From Veillonella sp. R32 (lineage in GTDB: Bacteria; Bacillota; Negativicutes; Veillonellales; Veillonellaceae), in the NCBI RefSeq assembly GCF_010093125.1, contig NZ_NMZQ01000008.1:1-58401 (forward strand): DNA of 58,401 nucleotides, given 5' to 3'. Below, in pieces: positions 45,823 to 52,912 of the stretch. Position numbers and translations under genes: made by a program. Each line of letters starts with the position of its first letter. The first letter of the stretch is position 1. The notes beneath the pieces are model-generated. The model did not search any database. It was not told the DNA's origin and saw only the letters and a program-made list of their open reading frames with translations.

Positions 45823-46486
45823 ATCAATTTTTCCTAATTTGTTTACGGCTGCTAATTTATCCTTTGGCGTCGTAGGCATTACTATGGCGGCTAACGGTGA
45901 ATTTACATGGGCAGCAATTTGTGTATTATTATCGTTATTAGCTGATGGCTGTGATGGTCGTGTGGCTCGTGCGTTAGGTGTATCTGGACCTATGGGCCGT
46001 GAATTAGATTCATTAGCAGACGTGGTAGGCTTTGGTGTAGCACCGGCTTATATGTTATATATGTATCAATTGACCCATACTGGTTGGTTAGGCTATGTAC
46101 CTTTGTTGGCCTTTTCTGTATTGGGGGCTTTTCGTTTGGCTCGTTTCAATATTATGACTGATGAAGTACATGGTTATTTCTTAGGCTTACCAATTCCAGC
46201 GGCTGGCTGTATGGCCGCTACCTATGTATTATCGGGGATTCGTTTACCAGAATGGCTTTTGATGATTTTAATGGTCATTGTAGGTTATTTGATGGTAAGT
46301 CGAGTACATCATCCAGATTTTAAAGGTAAAGGGGCCGATCCAGTTAATACCTTAGCTCTAGCGATTGTAGTGGTACTTGGTATTATTGCGCTAGTGATTG
46401 ATTGGCATAGTTGGCCTGTTCTTATTTTTGCTTTATATGCTGTATTTGGCATTTGTAATACGATTATTAATATTGTAAAACGGTGA
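45815..46486 (+). CDS. pssA: CDP-diacylglycerol-serine O-phosphatidyltransferase
   Basis: 223 residues, polytopic. CDP-alcohol phosphotransferase signature DGCDGRVARALGVSGPMGRELDS near 43-65 then LAD (the DG-x2-AR...G-x3-D-x3-D motif). Forms phosphatidylserine. ATG 45815 inside the psd 3' end with GGGAGG upstream, so the two steps of PE synthesis are translationally coupled. Confidence 0.93.
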   Translation: MDKSIFPNLFTAANLSFGVVGITMAANGEFTWAAICVLLSLLADGCDGRVARALGVSGPMGRELDSLADVVGFGVAPAYMLYMYQLTHTGWLGYVPLLAFSVLGAFRLARFNIMTDEVHGYFLGLPIPAAGCMAATYVLSGIRLPEWLLMILMVIVGYLMVSRVHHPDFKGKGADPVNTLALAIVVVLGIIALVIDWHSWPVLIFALYAVFGICNTIINIVKR

Positions 46487-46502
46487 GAGGTGAAGGACGT
46501 AA

Positions 46503-47768
46503 ATGGATTATATTCTTGACCTTATCATGATTCCCTTACAAGTAATCATTGTATTTTATACGATTTATTACTTTGTATTAGCAGTATCGGGAATGTGGCG
46601 AAGGAAAGAAAAAAAGAATTATACGCCTAAGAACTCGTTTGCCATCATCATATGTGCTCATAATGAAGAGGCCGTTGTGGGTCAATTAGTGGAGAATCTT
46701 AAAATTTTAGATTATCCTAAAGAGTTGTATGATATTTTTGTAGTAGCTGATAATTGTACGGATCAAACGGCGACCATAGCTCGTGAAGCTGGCGCTAGTG
46801 TGTATGAACGTGAAAACCACGAAGAAGTGGGTAAAGGCTATGCTATGGGGTGGATGTTTAATCGCATCTATGAAATGGACCGTCACTACGATGCATTTGT
46901 CATATTCGATGCTGATAATTTGGTGCATCCTAATTTTTTATTGGAAATGAACCATCATTTGGAATTAGGGGAACCGGTTATTCAAGGGTATTTGAATGCT
47001 AAAAATCCGACTGATACTTGGGTAGCAGGTACATTTGCCATTGCATTTTGGCAAGTAAATCATATGTGGCACTTAGCAAAATACAATTTAGGTTTATCTA
47101 CGGCCCTTGGGGGCACTGGAATGTGTATCCGTACGGATATCATTAAAAATTACGGTTGGGACTGTAACTGTTTAACAGAGGATATGGAGTTTTCCATGAA
47201 ACTCTTAATACACGGTATTAAGACAACCTGGGCTCATGATGCCATTGTTTACGATGAAAAGCCACTGGGCTTTATGCAATCTTGGCGTCAACGTAAACGG
47301 TGGGCACAAGGTCATTTTGACTGTGGTGAGCGGTATATTCCTAAATTGTTCGTGGAAGGTATCAAACAGGGTAATTTCCGTATTTTAGATGGTATTATTC
47401 AAATTAGTCAGCCTTATTTCTTATTGGTATCTACATTCTATTTGATTATGACATATATCAATGCGTATGTGCCTATTTATACCAATATTATCTATCAGAT
47501 ACTGCCTGTTACTGTATGGACTGTTATTGGGATTGGCCAGTATTTGTTTCCTTTGATTGTGTTGGCTAGCATTAAAGTACCACCTAAAGTTTGGCTATAC
47601 TATTTGGTATATCCATTGTTTATGTATAGTTGGGTGCCAGTTACTTTCTTAGGCTATCTAAATCGTCACGATAAAGTATGGGCTCATACAGAGCATACTC
47701 GTGGGGTTTCCTTAGGTGAAGTAAAATTGACACGCATGGGCAATGCGGATCAAAAGATAAAAAAATAA
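46503..47768 (+). CDS. Processive-type GT2 membrane glycosyltransferase
   Basis: 421 residues. Membrane helix near 8-28, GT-A catalytic domain with ADNCTDQT near 82, FDADNLVHPNF near 135, TEDMEFS near 227 and RQRKRWAQGHFD near 260 (the Q/R-x-x-RW acceptor motif of cellulose/hyaluronan synthase-like enzymes), then three or four C-terminal helices. Product unknown; an exported beta-linked polymer is the family norm. It lies 16 bases after pssA. Confidence 0.85.
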   Translation: MDYILDLIMIPLQVIIVFYTIYYFVLAVSGMWRRKEKKNYTPKNSFAIIICAHNEEAVVGQLVENLKILDYPKELYDIFVVADNCTDQTATIAREAGASVYERENHEEVGKGYAMGWMFNRIYEMDRHYDAFVIFDADNLVHPNFLLEMNHHLELGEPVIQGYLNAKNPTDTWVAGTFAIAFWQVNHMWHLAKYNLGLSTALGGTGMCIRTDIIKNYGWDCNCLTEDMEFSMKLLIHGIKTTWAHDAIVYDEKPLGFMQSWRQRKRWAQGHFDCGERYIPKLFVEGIKQGNFRILDGIIQISQPYFLLVSTFYLIMTYINAYVPIYTNIIYQILPVTVWTVIGIGQYLFPLIVLASIKVPPKVWLYYLVYPLFMYSWVPVTFLGYLNRHDKVWAHTEHTRGVSLGEVKLTRMGNADQKIKK

Positions 47769-47781
47769 AATTGAAATTAGA

Positions 47782-47804
47782 ATTTATGCGTTATACGCAT
47801 AAAT
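47782..47804. promoter_or_regulatory. 10-bp-arm inverted repeat
   Basis: ATTTATGCGT / ACGCATAAAT with 3-base centre, just before the GT2 terminator. Confidence 0.4.
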
Positions 47805-47817
47805 CCTAGAGAGTTAT

Positions 47818-47848
47818 AAAAAAGTGCCTATTAATAGGCACTTTTTTA
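47818..47848 (+). terminator. Intrinsic terminator after GT2 gene
   Basis: AAAAAAGTGCCTA / TAGGCACTTTTTT with a 4-base loop. Confidence 0.9.
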
Positions 47849-47983
47849 ATATATAATAATAGATGTAATATTAATTAATAATAGGCTTTTTAATAGAGCT
47901 ATATTATAAGTAGTTATACTGGCTATTATAAAAAGAAGTGAATAGCCTGTTTTATGGTGAAAAGAAAGGATCTATAAACGACT

Positions 47984-48754
47984 ATGCACATTTTATTAAC
48001 AAATGATGACGGCGTATGGGCTAAAGGTATATTGGATTTGGGAGCAGAATTAGCTAAGCATCACCGTGTAACGGTTATTGCACCTGAAGTAGAGCAGAGT
48101 GCTAAATCACATGCCATTACCATTCAAATGCCAGTTCGTTTACGTCGATTTTCCGAAGATAGTGACAATCCTAGACGTTTTGCAGTTACGGGAACACCTA
48201 CTGATTGTATGAAGTTTGCGCTTTCCCATTTCTTAAAAAATGATATGCCTGACTTAGTTGTGTCTGGTGTAAATAATGGTTTCAATTTAGGCTCTGATGC
48301 CTTGTATTCAGGCACTGTTAGTGCGGCTATGGAAGCTATGTTTTACAATGTACCAGCCTTAGCAGTATCTGTTGAACGTTATAGCCCAACGCGCAGTGCG
48401 GAAATTATGCCATTTATTCGAGAGTTTATTGAAGAAGTATATGAAAAGCAGCAGTATAGAGGCCTTTTAAATATGAATTTTGCCAAAGAAGGGCCAGTAG
48501 GTTGGTCTAATTGTGAAATTCTAGATCAAGGTTTGCAACAGTATTATGATATTATTGATCCGCGCGAAGATCGGAAAGGTCGTAAGTATTATTGGATTGG
48601 TGGTAAATTAGGCTTTGAGCCAGAAGCTACACCAACCGATGTAGCCTCAGTTAAAGAAGGTAAGATTACCGTTGTTGCTTTAACTTGGAAACAGCAGGAT
48701 GCAGCGGGAACCGCCCAAATGCGCGATATTCTTGGGGAAGTAAAAGTAAAGTAA
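47984..48754 (+). CDS. surE: 5'/3'-nucleotidase SurE
   Basis: 256 residues. MHILLTNDDGVWAKG (metal-binding Asp pair), APEVEQSAKSHAIT near 35, TGTPTDCMKFAL near 70 and VSGVNNGFNLGSDALYSGTVSAAMEA near 90-115. Dephosphorylates nucleoside monophosphates. GAAAGGATC precedes the ATG; single gene with its own terminator. Confidence 0.95.
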   Translation: MHILLTNDDGVWAKGILDLGAELAKHHRVTVIAPEVEQSAKSHAITIQMPVRLRRFSEDSDNPRRFAVTGTPTDCMKFALSHFLKNDMPDLVVSGVNNGFNLGSDALYSGTVSAAMEAMFYNVPALAVSVERYSPTRSAEIMPFIREFIEEVYEKQQYRGLLNMNFAKEGPVGWSNCEILDQGLQQYYDIIDPREDRKGRKYYWIGGKLGFEPEATPTDVASVKEGKITVVALTWKQQDAAGTAQMRDILGEVKVK

Positions 48755-48769
48755 ATAAATTATAAAACC

Positions 48770-48806
48770 AAAAAGAGACCTGTGAAGGATTCGCAGGTCT
48801 CTTTTT
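48770..48806 (+). terminator. Intrinsic terminator after surE
   Basis: AAAAAGAGACCTG / CAGGTCTCTTTTT with an 11-base loop. Confidence 0.9.
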
Positions 48807-48849
48807 ATAATATGCTAAAAAGCATTAGAATAATTGATTTTTTCATTTT

Positions 48850-48933
48850 TGGTGCGGTTGGCGGGAGTTGAACCCGCACGCCCGAAAGCACTGCCGCCTG
48901 AAGACAGCGTGTCTGCCATTCCACCACAACCGC
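48850..48933 (-). tRNA. tRNA-Leu (anticodon CAG)
   Basis: Reads from 48933 to 48850 on the minus strand. Acceptor arms GCGGTTG / CAACCGC, anticodon stem CTGTC / GGCAG around loop TTCAGGC (anticodon CAG), a long class II variable arm (TGCTTTCGGGCG region), T loop GGTTCAACTCC, and an encoded 3' CCA. Decodes CUG. Confidence 0.96.
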
Positions 48934-49007
48934 ATAAACATGTCCTCATTGTAGTACTTTTGGCTAACAGTGTCAATAAGTTGCATAACACATGTATACG
49001 TATTATT

Positions 49008-49103
49008 ATTGTTGTAGGGAGGCGTAGTATGAGGGATAAAGATGTGCCTAAGGGCTTGTTAAATGCTATTTAAAAAAGGACAGGCTTAATTGAGAAGATA
49101 TAA
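49008..49103 (+). pseudogene. Probable hicA toxin remnant (3' end)
   Basis: Reading in frame from about 49008 gives RDKDVPKGLLNAI, a TAA at 49071-49073, then KRTGLIEKI and a TAA at 49101. This resembles the C-terminus of HicA toxins (GKDIPKGTLNSILKQTGL-type). The TAA sits where the family has Leu; TTA to TAA would explain it. The 5' part, including the catalytic His, is missing. Followed by a hicB-like start. Confidence 0.5.
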
Positions 49104-49118
49104 AAAGGAGGGATATAT

Positions 49119-49184
49119 ATGTTATTTACATATCCTGCATTTATTCATGAAGATAAGGATGGAATTTTTACTATAAAGTTGTGA
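49119..49184 (+). pseudogene. Probable hicB antitoxin remnant (5' end)
   Basis: 21 codons, MLFTYPAFIHEDKDGIFTIKL then TGA, behind a strong AAAAAGGAGGGA. The first 15 residues match the start of HicB antitoxins (the MxxxYPAxFxxEEDG pattern). The rest of the gene is gone; merR ends 18 bases further on. Gene order, spacing and the preserved binding site match a hicAB pair. Confidence 0.5.
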
Positions 49185-49201
49185 GGTAATTAGTGATTTT
49201 C

Positions 49202-49600
49202 TCAAGGCACTAAATTACTAATATATGGTTTTTTACCAGACTGAAAATCATCATATAATTCTTGTTTCCAATCGATATATTCGATGGACGTATTTAACTC
49301 GTCAATTTGTTGTAGTAGCTCGTTACGTTTAGTAGCGAGCATTTTTTTGCGTTCCGTAATGCTACTAGGGCCTTGTAAACATAATTCTAAATAATATTTC
49401 ATTTCTTCAATGCTCATGTTGCAACGTTTCAGACAAGATAAATCTTTAATCCAGCGCAAATCTTTTTCATCGAAAATACGACGATTGTTCTTATCGCGTT
49501 TCATGTTAGGTACTAGGCCTTGATTACAGTAGAATTTTAACGTTTCATAAGCTAGACCTGAATAATCACAAGCGTGTTTCATGGTATATAGTTCGGCCAT
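49202..49600 (-). CDS. MerR-family transcriptional regulator
   Basis: 132 residues. N-terminal MerR winged helix (AELYTMKHACDYSGLAYETL, then FYCNQGLVPNMKRDKNNRRIF) and a C-terminal coiled coil (90-120). Five cysteines, including Cys-x3-Cys in LSCLKRCNMS, are at places used by thiol- or aldehyde-sensing AdhR-like members, so electrophile sensing is plausible. Start at 49600 after AAGGGGG; a longer form from 49621 is unlikely. Divergent from the flavodoxin-like lipoprotein gene, whose promoter holds a MerR-type operator. Confidence 0.87.
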   Translation of the reverse strand: MAELYTMKHACDYSGLAYETLKFYCNQGLVPNMKRDKNNRRIFDEKDLRWIKDLSCLKRCNMSIEEMKYYLELCLQGPSSITERKKMLATKRNELLQQIDELNTSIEYIDWKQELYDDFQSGKKPYISNLVP

Positions 49601-49657
49601 AATAACCCCCTTATGGTACATTAACTCAATGGCAAGGATAAAGTTTTAAATAAAGTC

Positions 49658-49688
49658 TTGTGCGGTAGCCACTACCGCCGTGTATACT
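49658..49688 (+). promoter_or_regulatory. MerR-type promoter and operator
   Basis: TTGTGC (49658-49663), 19-bp spacer, TATACT (49683-49688). The spacer holds a perfect inverted repeat GCGGTAG / CTACCGC (49662-49668, 49672-49678). The over-long spacer with a central dyad is the hallmark of MerR-activated promoters. It points towards the lipoprotein gene. Confidence 0.85.
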
Positions 49689-49777
49689 ATTATTATATGG
49701 AAAAGGTAAGAGTTTGCCAATTAGTATTTATTATAATTCTTTTACTTTGACTTGTAATTGAGGCAGGAGGGATAGAT

Positions 49778-50419
49778 ATGAAAGTAAACAAACAGTTGGG
49801 AAAACGTTTTTATCAGCGTTTATTGGTATTAAGTTTAGGGGCGATTATGTTAGTAGCTACTGGTTGTGCAGCTACTAGTTCGACTAATGAGACTAATCGT
49901 GCAACAACAGTAACGAATACCATTAATCAACAAGACAAATTTGAAATGAAAACTAAGAGTTTATTTATTAATACGAGTCGCGATCCGCAAGGGAATACGG
50001 CTAAAATGGGTGACACCTTCTTCGGCGATGTACCTCATGATACTTTATTTTTAAATAATTATAAGGTATATCAGCTCGGCCAAGAGTTTCCTGATGATCA
50101 GTTTAATATAGTCTATGATGCGATGAAACAGGCTGATATTATCGTCATTGGTACGCCTGTATATTGGCACACTATGAGTGGCGGTTTAAAAACCTTGATT
50201 GATCGCATGTATGAATTACCATACCCCGATCCTAATTTAGAAGGGAAACAATTGTATTTCTTAATGCAAGGGATGAATCCATCTGCTGAAACAAGAGAAC
50301 AGTTGCCATATACGATGACACGGGTAGCTAAGCGTTATGGTATGGAATATATGGGGGCCGCTCGCGATGCTATTGAATTGCCTATTTTACAGAAGACTTT
50401 ATTTGAGCAAGTAAAATAA
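49778..50419 (+). CDS. Lipoprotein with flavodoxin-like (NADPH-FMN reductase) domain
   Basis: 213 residues. Basic N-terminus, hydrophobic stretch 14-28 and lipobox LVATGC with Cys30, so lipid-anchored outside the cytoplasm; then a Thr/Asn-rich linker to about 58. The remainder is a flavodoxin-like fold: KSLFINTSRDPQGNTA (phosphate loop, altered from the usual NGSPR form) and ADIIVIGTPVYWHTMSGGLKTLIDR near 124-147, typical of FMN-binding quinone/azo reductases. Probably induced by the divergent MerR protein. AGGAGGGATAG precedes the ATG. Lipid anchoring of this fold is unusual. Confidence 0.82.
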   Translation: MKVNKQLGKRFYQRLLVLSLGAIMLVATGCAATSSTNETNRATTVTNTINQQDKFEMKTKSLFINTSRDPQGNTAKMGDTFFGDVPHDTLFLNNYKVYQLGQEFPDDQFNIVYDAMKQADIIVIGTPVYWHTMSGGLKTLIDRMYELPYPDPNLEGKQLYFLMQGMNPSAETREQLPYTMTRVAKRYGMEYMGAARDAIELPILQKTLFEQVK

Positions 50420-50458
50420 AAAACAGTAAAATAAAAAAAGCAGTAAAATAAAAAAATA
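50409..50458. repeat. 16-17 bp repeats across the lipoprotein stop codon
   Basis: Three copies of CA(A)GTAAAATAAAAAA; the first includes the TAA stop at 50417-50419. Confidence 0.75.
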
Positions 50459-50464
50459 ATAAAA

Positions 50465-50500
50465 AGTCAGTGTTATGAAAAAATAGCACTGGCTTTTTTT
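50465..50500 (+). terminator. Intrinsic terminator after lipoprotein gene
   Basis: AGTCAGTGTTAT / ATAGCACTGGCT, then seven T. Confidence 0.85.
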
Positions 50501-50569
50501 ATAAAAATTTTGTATAGTACTTACTAAAGCAATTGGTGGTAACGCAGTCATATGAAATGAGGTATAACA

Positions 50570-51715
50570 ATGAAAGGGTATACGACGATTCCTGTTTTAT
50601 ATATGCGTGGTGGCACTAGCAAAGGGGCTTATATCGGAAGCTGCGACTTACCATCAGATCCTATGGTACGGGATCAATTAATTATGAACTTATATGGCAC
50701 ACCGGACAAACGACAAATTGACGGTATTGGTGGTGCTGATCCCTTAACGAGTAAAGTCGCTATTGTGGGTCCTTCGGTACATGAAGGGGCTGATGTAGAC
50801 TATACCTTTGGTTATGTAGGCATTGAAAAAGCTGAAGTAGATTATGAGGGAAATTGTGGTAATATGTCAGCAGGGGTTGGCGTATATGCAATCATGCGTG
50901 GTTTAGTCGAAGCAGTAGCGCCTATAACCATTGTGAGAATTTACAATACGAATACCAATAAAATAATTGAAGCTCATGTACCGGTAGAAGCGGGGGCTCC
51001 CGTTATTGATGGTGATTTTGCTATTGATGGCGTGCCTGGCACAGGGGCACGTATAACTTTATTCTTTTTAGAAGCAGGCGGGTCTAAAACGGGACGATTA
51101 TTACCGACTGGTCATGTTAAAGATACTTTAACGCTAACTGATGGACAGCGAATTGAAGTAAGTTTAGTAGATGCCGCGAATCCTGCGGTTTTTGTAAAAG
51201 CAAGTGATATTGGCTATAAAGGAACTGAATTGCCTAGTGAAGCAGAAGCTGATGGCGGTGCGTTACTTGCTGTGTTAGAAGATATTCGTACGTCTGCGGC
51301 GGTTATGATGGGGCTCGCTGAGTCTAAAGCTACCGCCAGTTCGGCGGTTCCTAAAGTCTGTATGGTGGCGCCACCGACTAGCTATGTAACGAGTGATGGT
51401 CGATACATAGAGGCTGAACAAGTAGATTTACTAGGTCGTACGAAAGCGTTGGCAGTTATGCATAAAGCATATGCTGTTACTGGTGGTATTTGTACAGCTA
51501 CGGCTGCGCTAATTCCAGGCACTGTTGTAAATGAGGTAGTCAGTGAACGGGCTAAAGTAACTAAGCAAGTTATATTAGCTCATCCTAGTGGTCAATTACA
51601 GTTTGAAGTGGTATTGACAAAGAATGAGGAAAGTTGGCATTTAGCCAAAGCTGGTGTAGCACGCACAGCACGGCCTATTTTAGATGGAATGGCCTATGTG
51701 CGGAACGTTAAATAG
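50570..51715 (+). CDS. PrpF-family isomerase (YbhH-like)
   Basis: 381 residues, diaminopimelate-epimerase fold. YMRGGTSKGAYI near 11-22, DGIGGADPLTSKVAIV near 46, and GNCGNMSAGVGVYA near 98 (catalytic Cys region). PrpF enzymes isomerise substituted aconitates (2-methylaconitate, oxalomesaconate). With the LysR gene and aconitase-family hydratase next door it matches the E. coli ybhH-ybhD-ybhJ set, whose substrate is undefined. No prpB, prpC or prpD is present, so a full methylcitrate cycle is not supported here. Confidence 0.87.
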   Translation: MKGYTTIPVLYMRGGTSKGAYIGSCDLPSDPMVRDQLIMNLYGTPDKRQIDGIGGADPLTSKVAIVGPSVHEGADVDYTFGYVGIEKAEVDYEGNCGNMSAGVGVYAIMRGLVEAVAPITIVRIYNTNTNKIIEAHVPVEAGAPVIDGDFAIDGVPGTGARITLFFLEAGGSKTGRLLPTGHVKDTLTLTDGQRIEVSLVDAANPAVFVKASDIGYKGTELPSEAEADGGALLAVLEDIRTSAAVMMGLAESKATASSAVPKVCMVAPPTSYVTSDGRYIEAEQVDLLGRTKALAVMHKAYAVTGGICTATAALIPGTVVNEVVSERAKVTKQVILAHPSGQLQFEVVLTKNEESWHLAKAGVARTARPILDGMAYVRNVK

Positions 51716-51789
51716 TTCTAAATAAAAGTTAAGCGTTAATATATAATGGCTAAATCGTTAGGCAATATCTAGGTAATAACTAGATAATA

Positions 51790-51825
51790 GAAAACCAGTC
51801 TCCTTTGGTGGGGACTGGTTTTTAA
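51790..51825 (+). terminator. Intrinsic terminator after PrpF-like gene
   Basis: AAAACCAGTC with CC / GG inner pairs and GGACTGGTTTT, followed by T run. Confidence 0.85.
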
Positions 51826-51951
51826 TTTTTATACCCATAAATTTTACCTATGTCTAATTCGTTTAATTATTATTTGTATATATTGCTTTTAAGTTATATA
51901 GTAAATCTATAAAAAGAATATAGATACGCTCGTCACATAGAAATAAGAATT

Positions 51952-52812
51952 TTATAATTGCCATGTTTTCACGAAATCGACAAAGGCTTTTACTGGCGTC
52001 ATGGCTTCATAGTTATGACGATAATATAAGGTGGTGTTACGGCGCAAAGGCTCGCCGTCCTTATTATGTAGGGGATAGGTGATTAATTCTGGTGCATCTT
52101 GGCCACAACTTTCTGTTAATAAGGTAAAGCCCAGACCTTGGCGCACTAGTTTTACACAAGTATCAATATCGTCAACAACGATAGATACTTTAGGCGGGGC
52201 CTGATAATTGGCATACCACCAGTCATCCAAGGTTTGCTGTAAATTAGGATCCGTTTGATAATGGATATAGGGATAGTGTGGTAATTGACTTACATCTAAT
52301 TCTGTTTTATTAAATAAGCAGAACGGTTCATTCATCAGTTGTAATTGATGTTCTGACCAGTCATGAGGGCCACGGACAATCGTTAAATCTAAGTCACCTT
52401 CTAAGAAACGGCGATACAGTCGATAGCTTAGGCCGCTATACATATTAATATCAATATGTGGATAGGTTTGTGAAAAGGCTGATAAAATATGAGGAATGTG
52501 ATATTTAGCAAATACATTGGAACAGCCAAGTCTTAGGGTACCACGAATTTCCGTTCCCGTTGCTACCAATTGCTTTTTAATCGCTTGGTACGCTAGGTCC
52601 GCTTGTTGGGTGTAGGCATATAATTGTTCACCTTCTGAAGTAAAGGCAATGCCGCGAGGTTGGCGAATGATTAAGGAGCAGTTAAACTCTTTTTCTAAGC
52701 GTTTAATGCGTTCACTCAAAGCAGGCTGTGTCATAAAAAGACGTTTAGCCGTATAGGTAATATTTTTTTCCTCATATAAGATTTTTAGTAATAGGAAATC
52801 TTTGGTATCCAT
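51952..52812 (-). CDS. LysR-family transcriptional regulator
   Basis: 286 residues. N-terminal HTH (LLLKILYEEKNITYTAKRLF, then MTQPALSERIKRLEKEF) and a C-terminal periplasmic-binding-like effector domain. Diverges from the hydratase gene with about 100 bases between start codons, the usual LysR target arrangement; it probably controls the hydratase and perhaps the PrpF-like gene. The effector is likely a tricarboxylate-like acid by context. GGGAGG precedes the ATG at 52812. Confidence 0.9.
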   Translation of the reverse strand: MDTKDFLLLKILYEEKNITYTAKRLFMTQPALSERIKRLEKEFNCSLIIRQPRGIAFTSEGEQLYAYTQQADLAYQAIKKQLVATGTEIRGTLRLGCSNVFAKYHIPHILSAFSQTYPHIDINMYSGLSYRLYRRFLEGDLDLTIVRGPHDWSEHQLQLMNEPFCLFNKTELDVSQLPHYPYIHYQTDPNLQQTLDDWWYANYQAPPKVSIVVDDIDTCVKLVRQGLGFTLLTESCGQDAPELITYPLHNKDGEPLRRNTTLYYRHNYEAMTPVKAFVDFVKTWQL

Positions 52813-52912
52813 GGCATCCTCCCATAAATAATTCTTATTTTAAGTATACGAGACTTACGTATTGAAAACAAGTACAAAGTGTATAGGTAATAGGCAAAGG
52901 AGTAATTCAGTT

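Noticed and set aside
48834-49073. Open reading frame crossing the tRNA-Leu gene
   Set aside because: It begins in the antisense of the tRNA and yields the familiar spurious GVEPARPKALPPEDS translation; only its last codons, which fall in the hicA-like remnant, are of interest.
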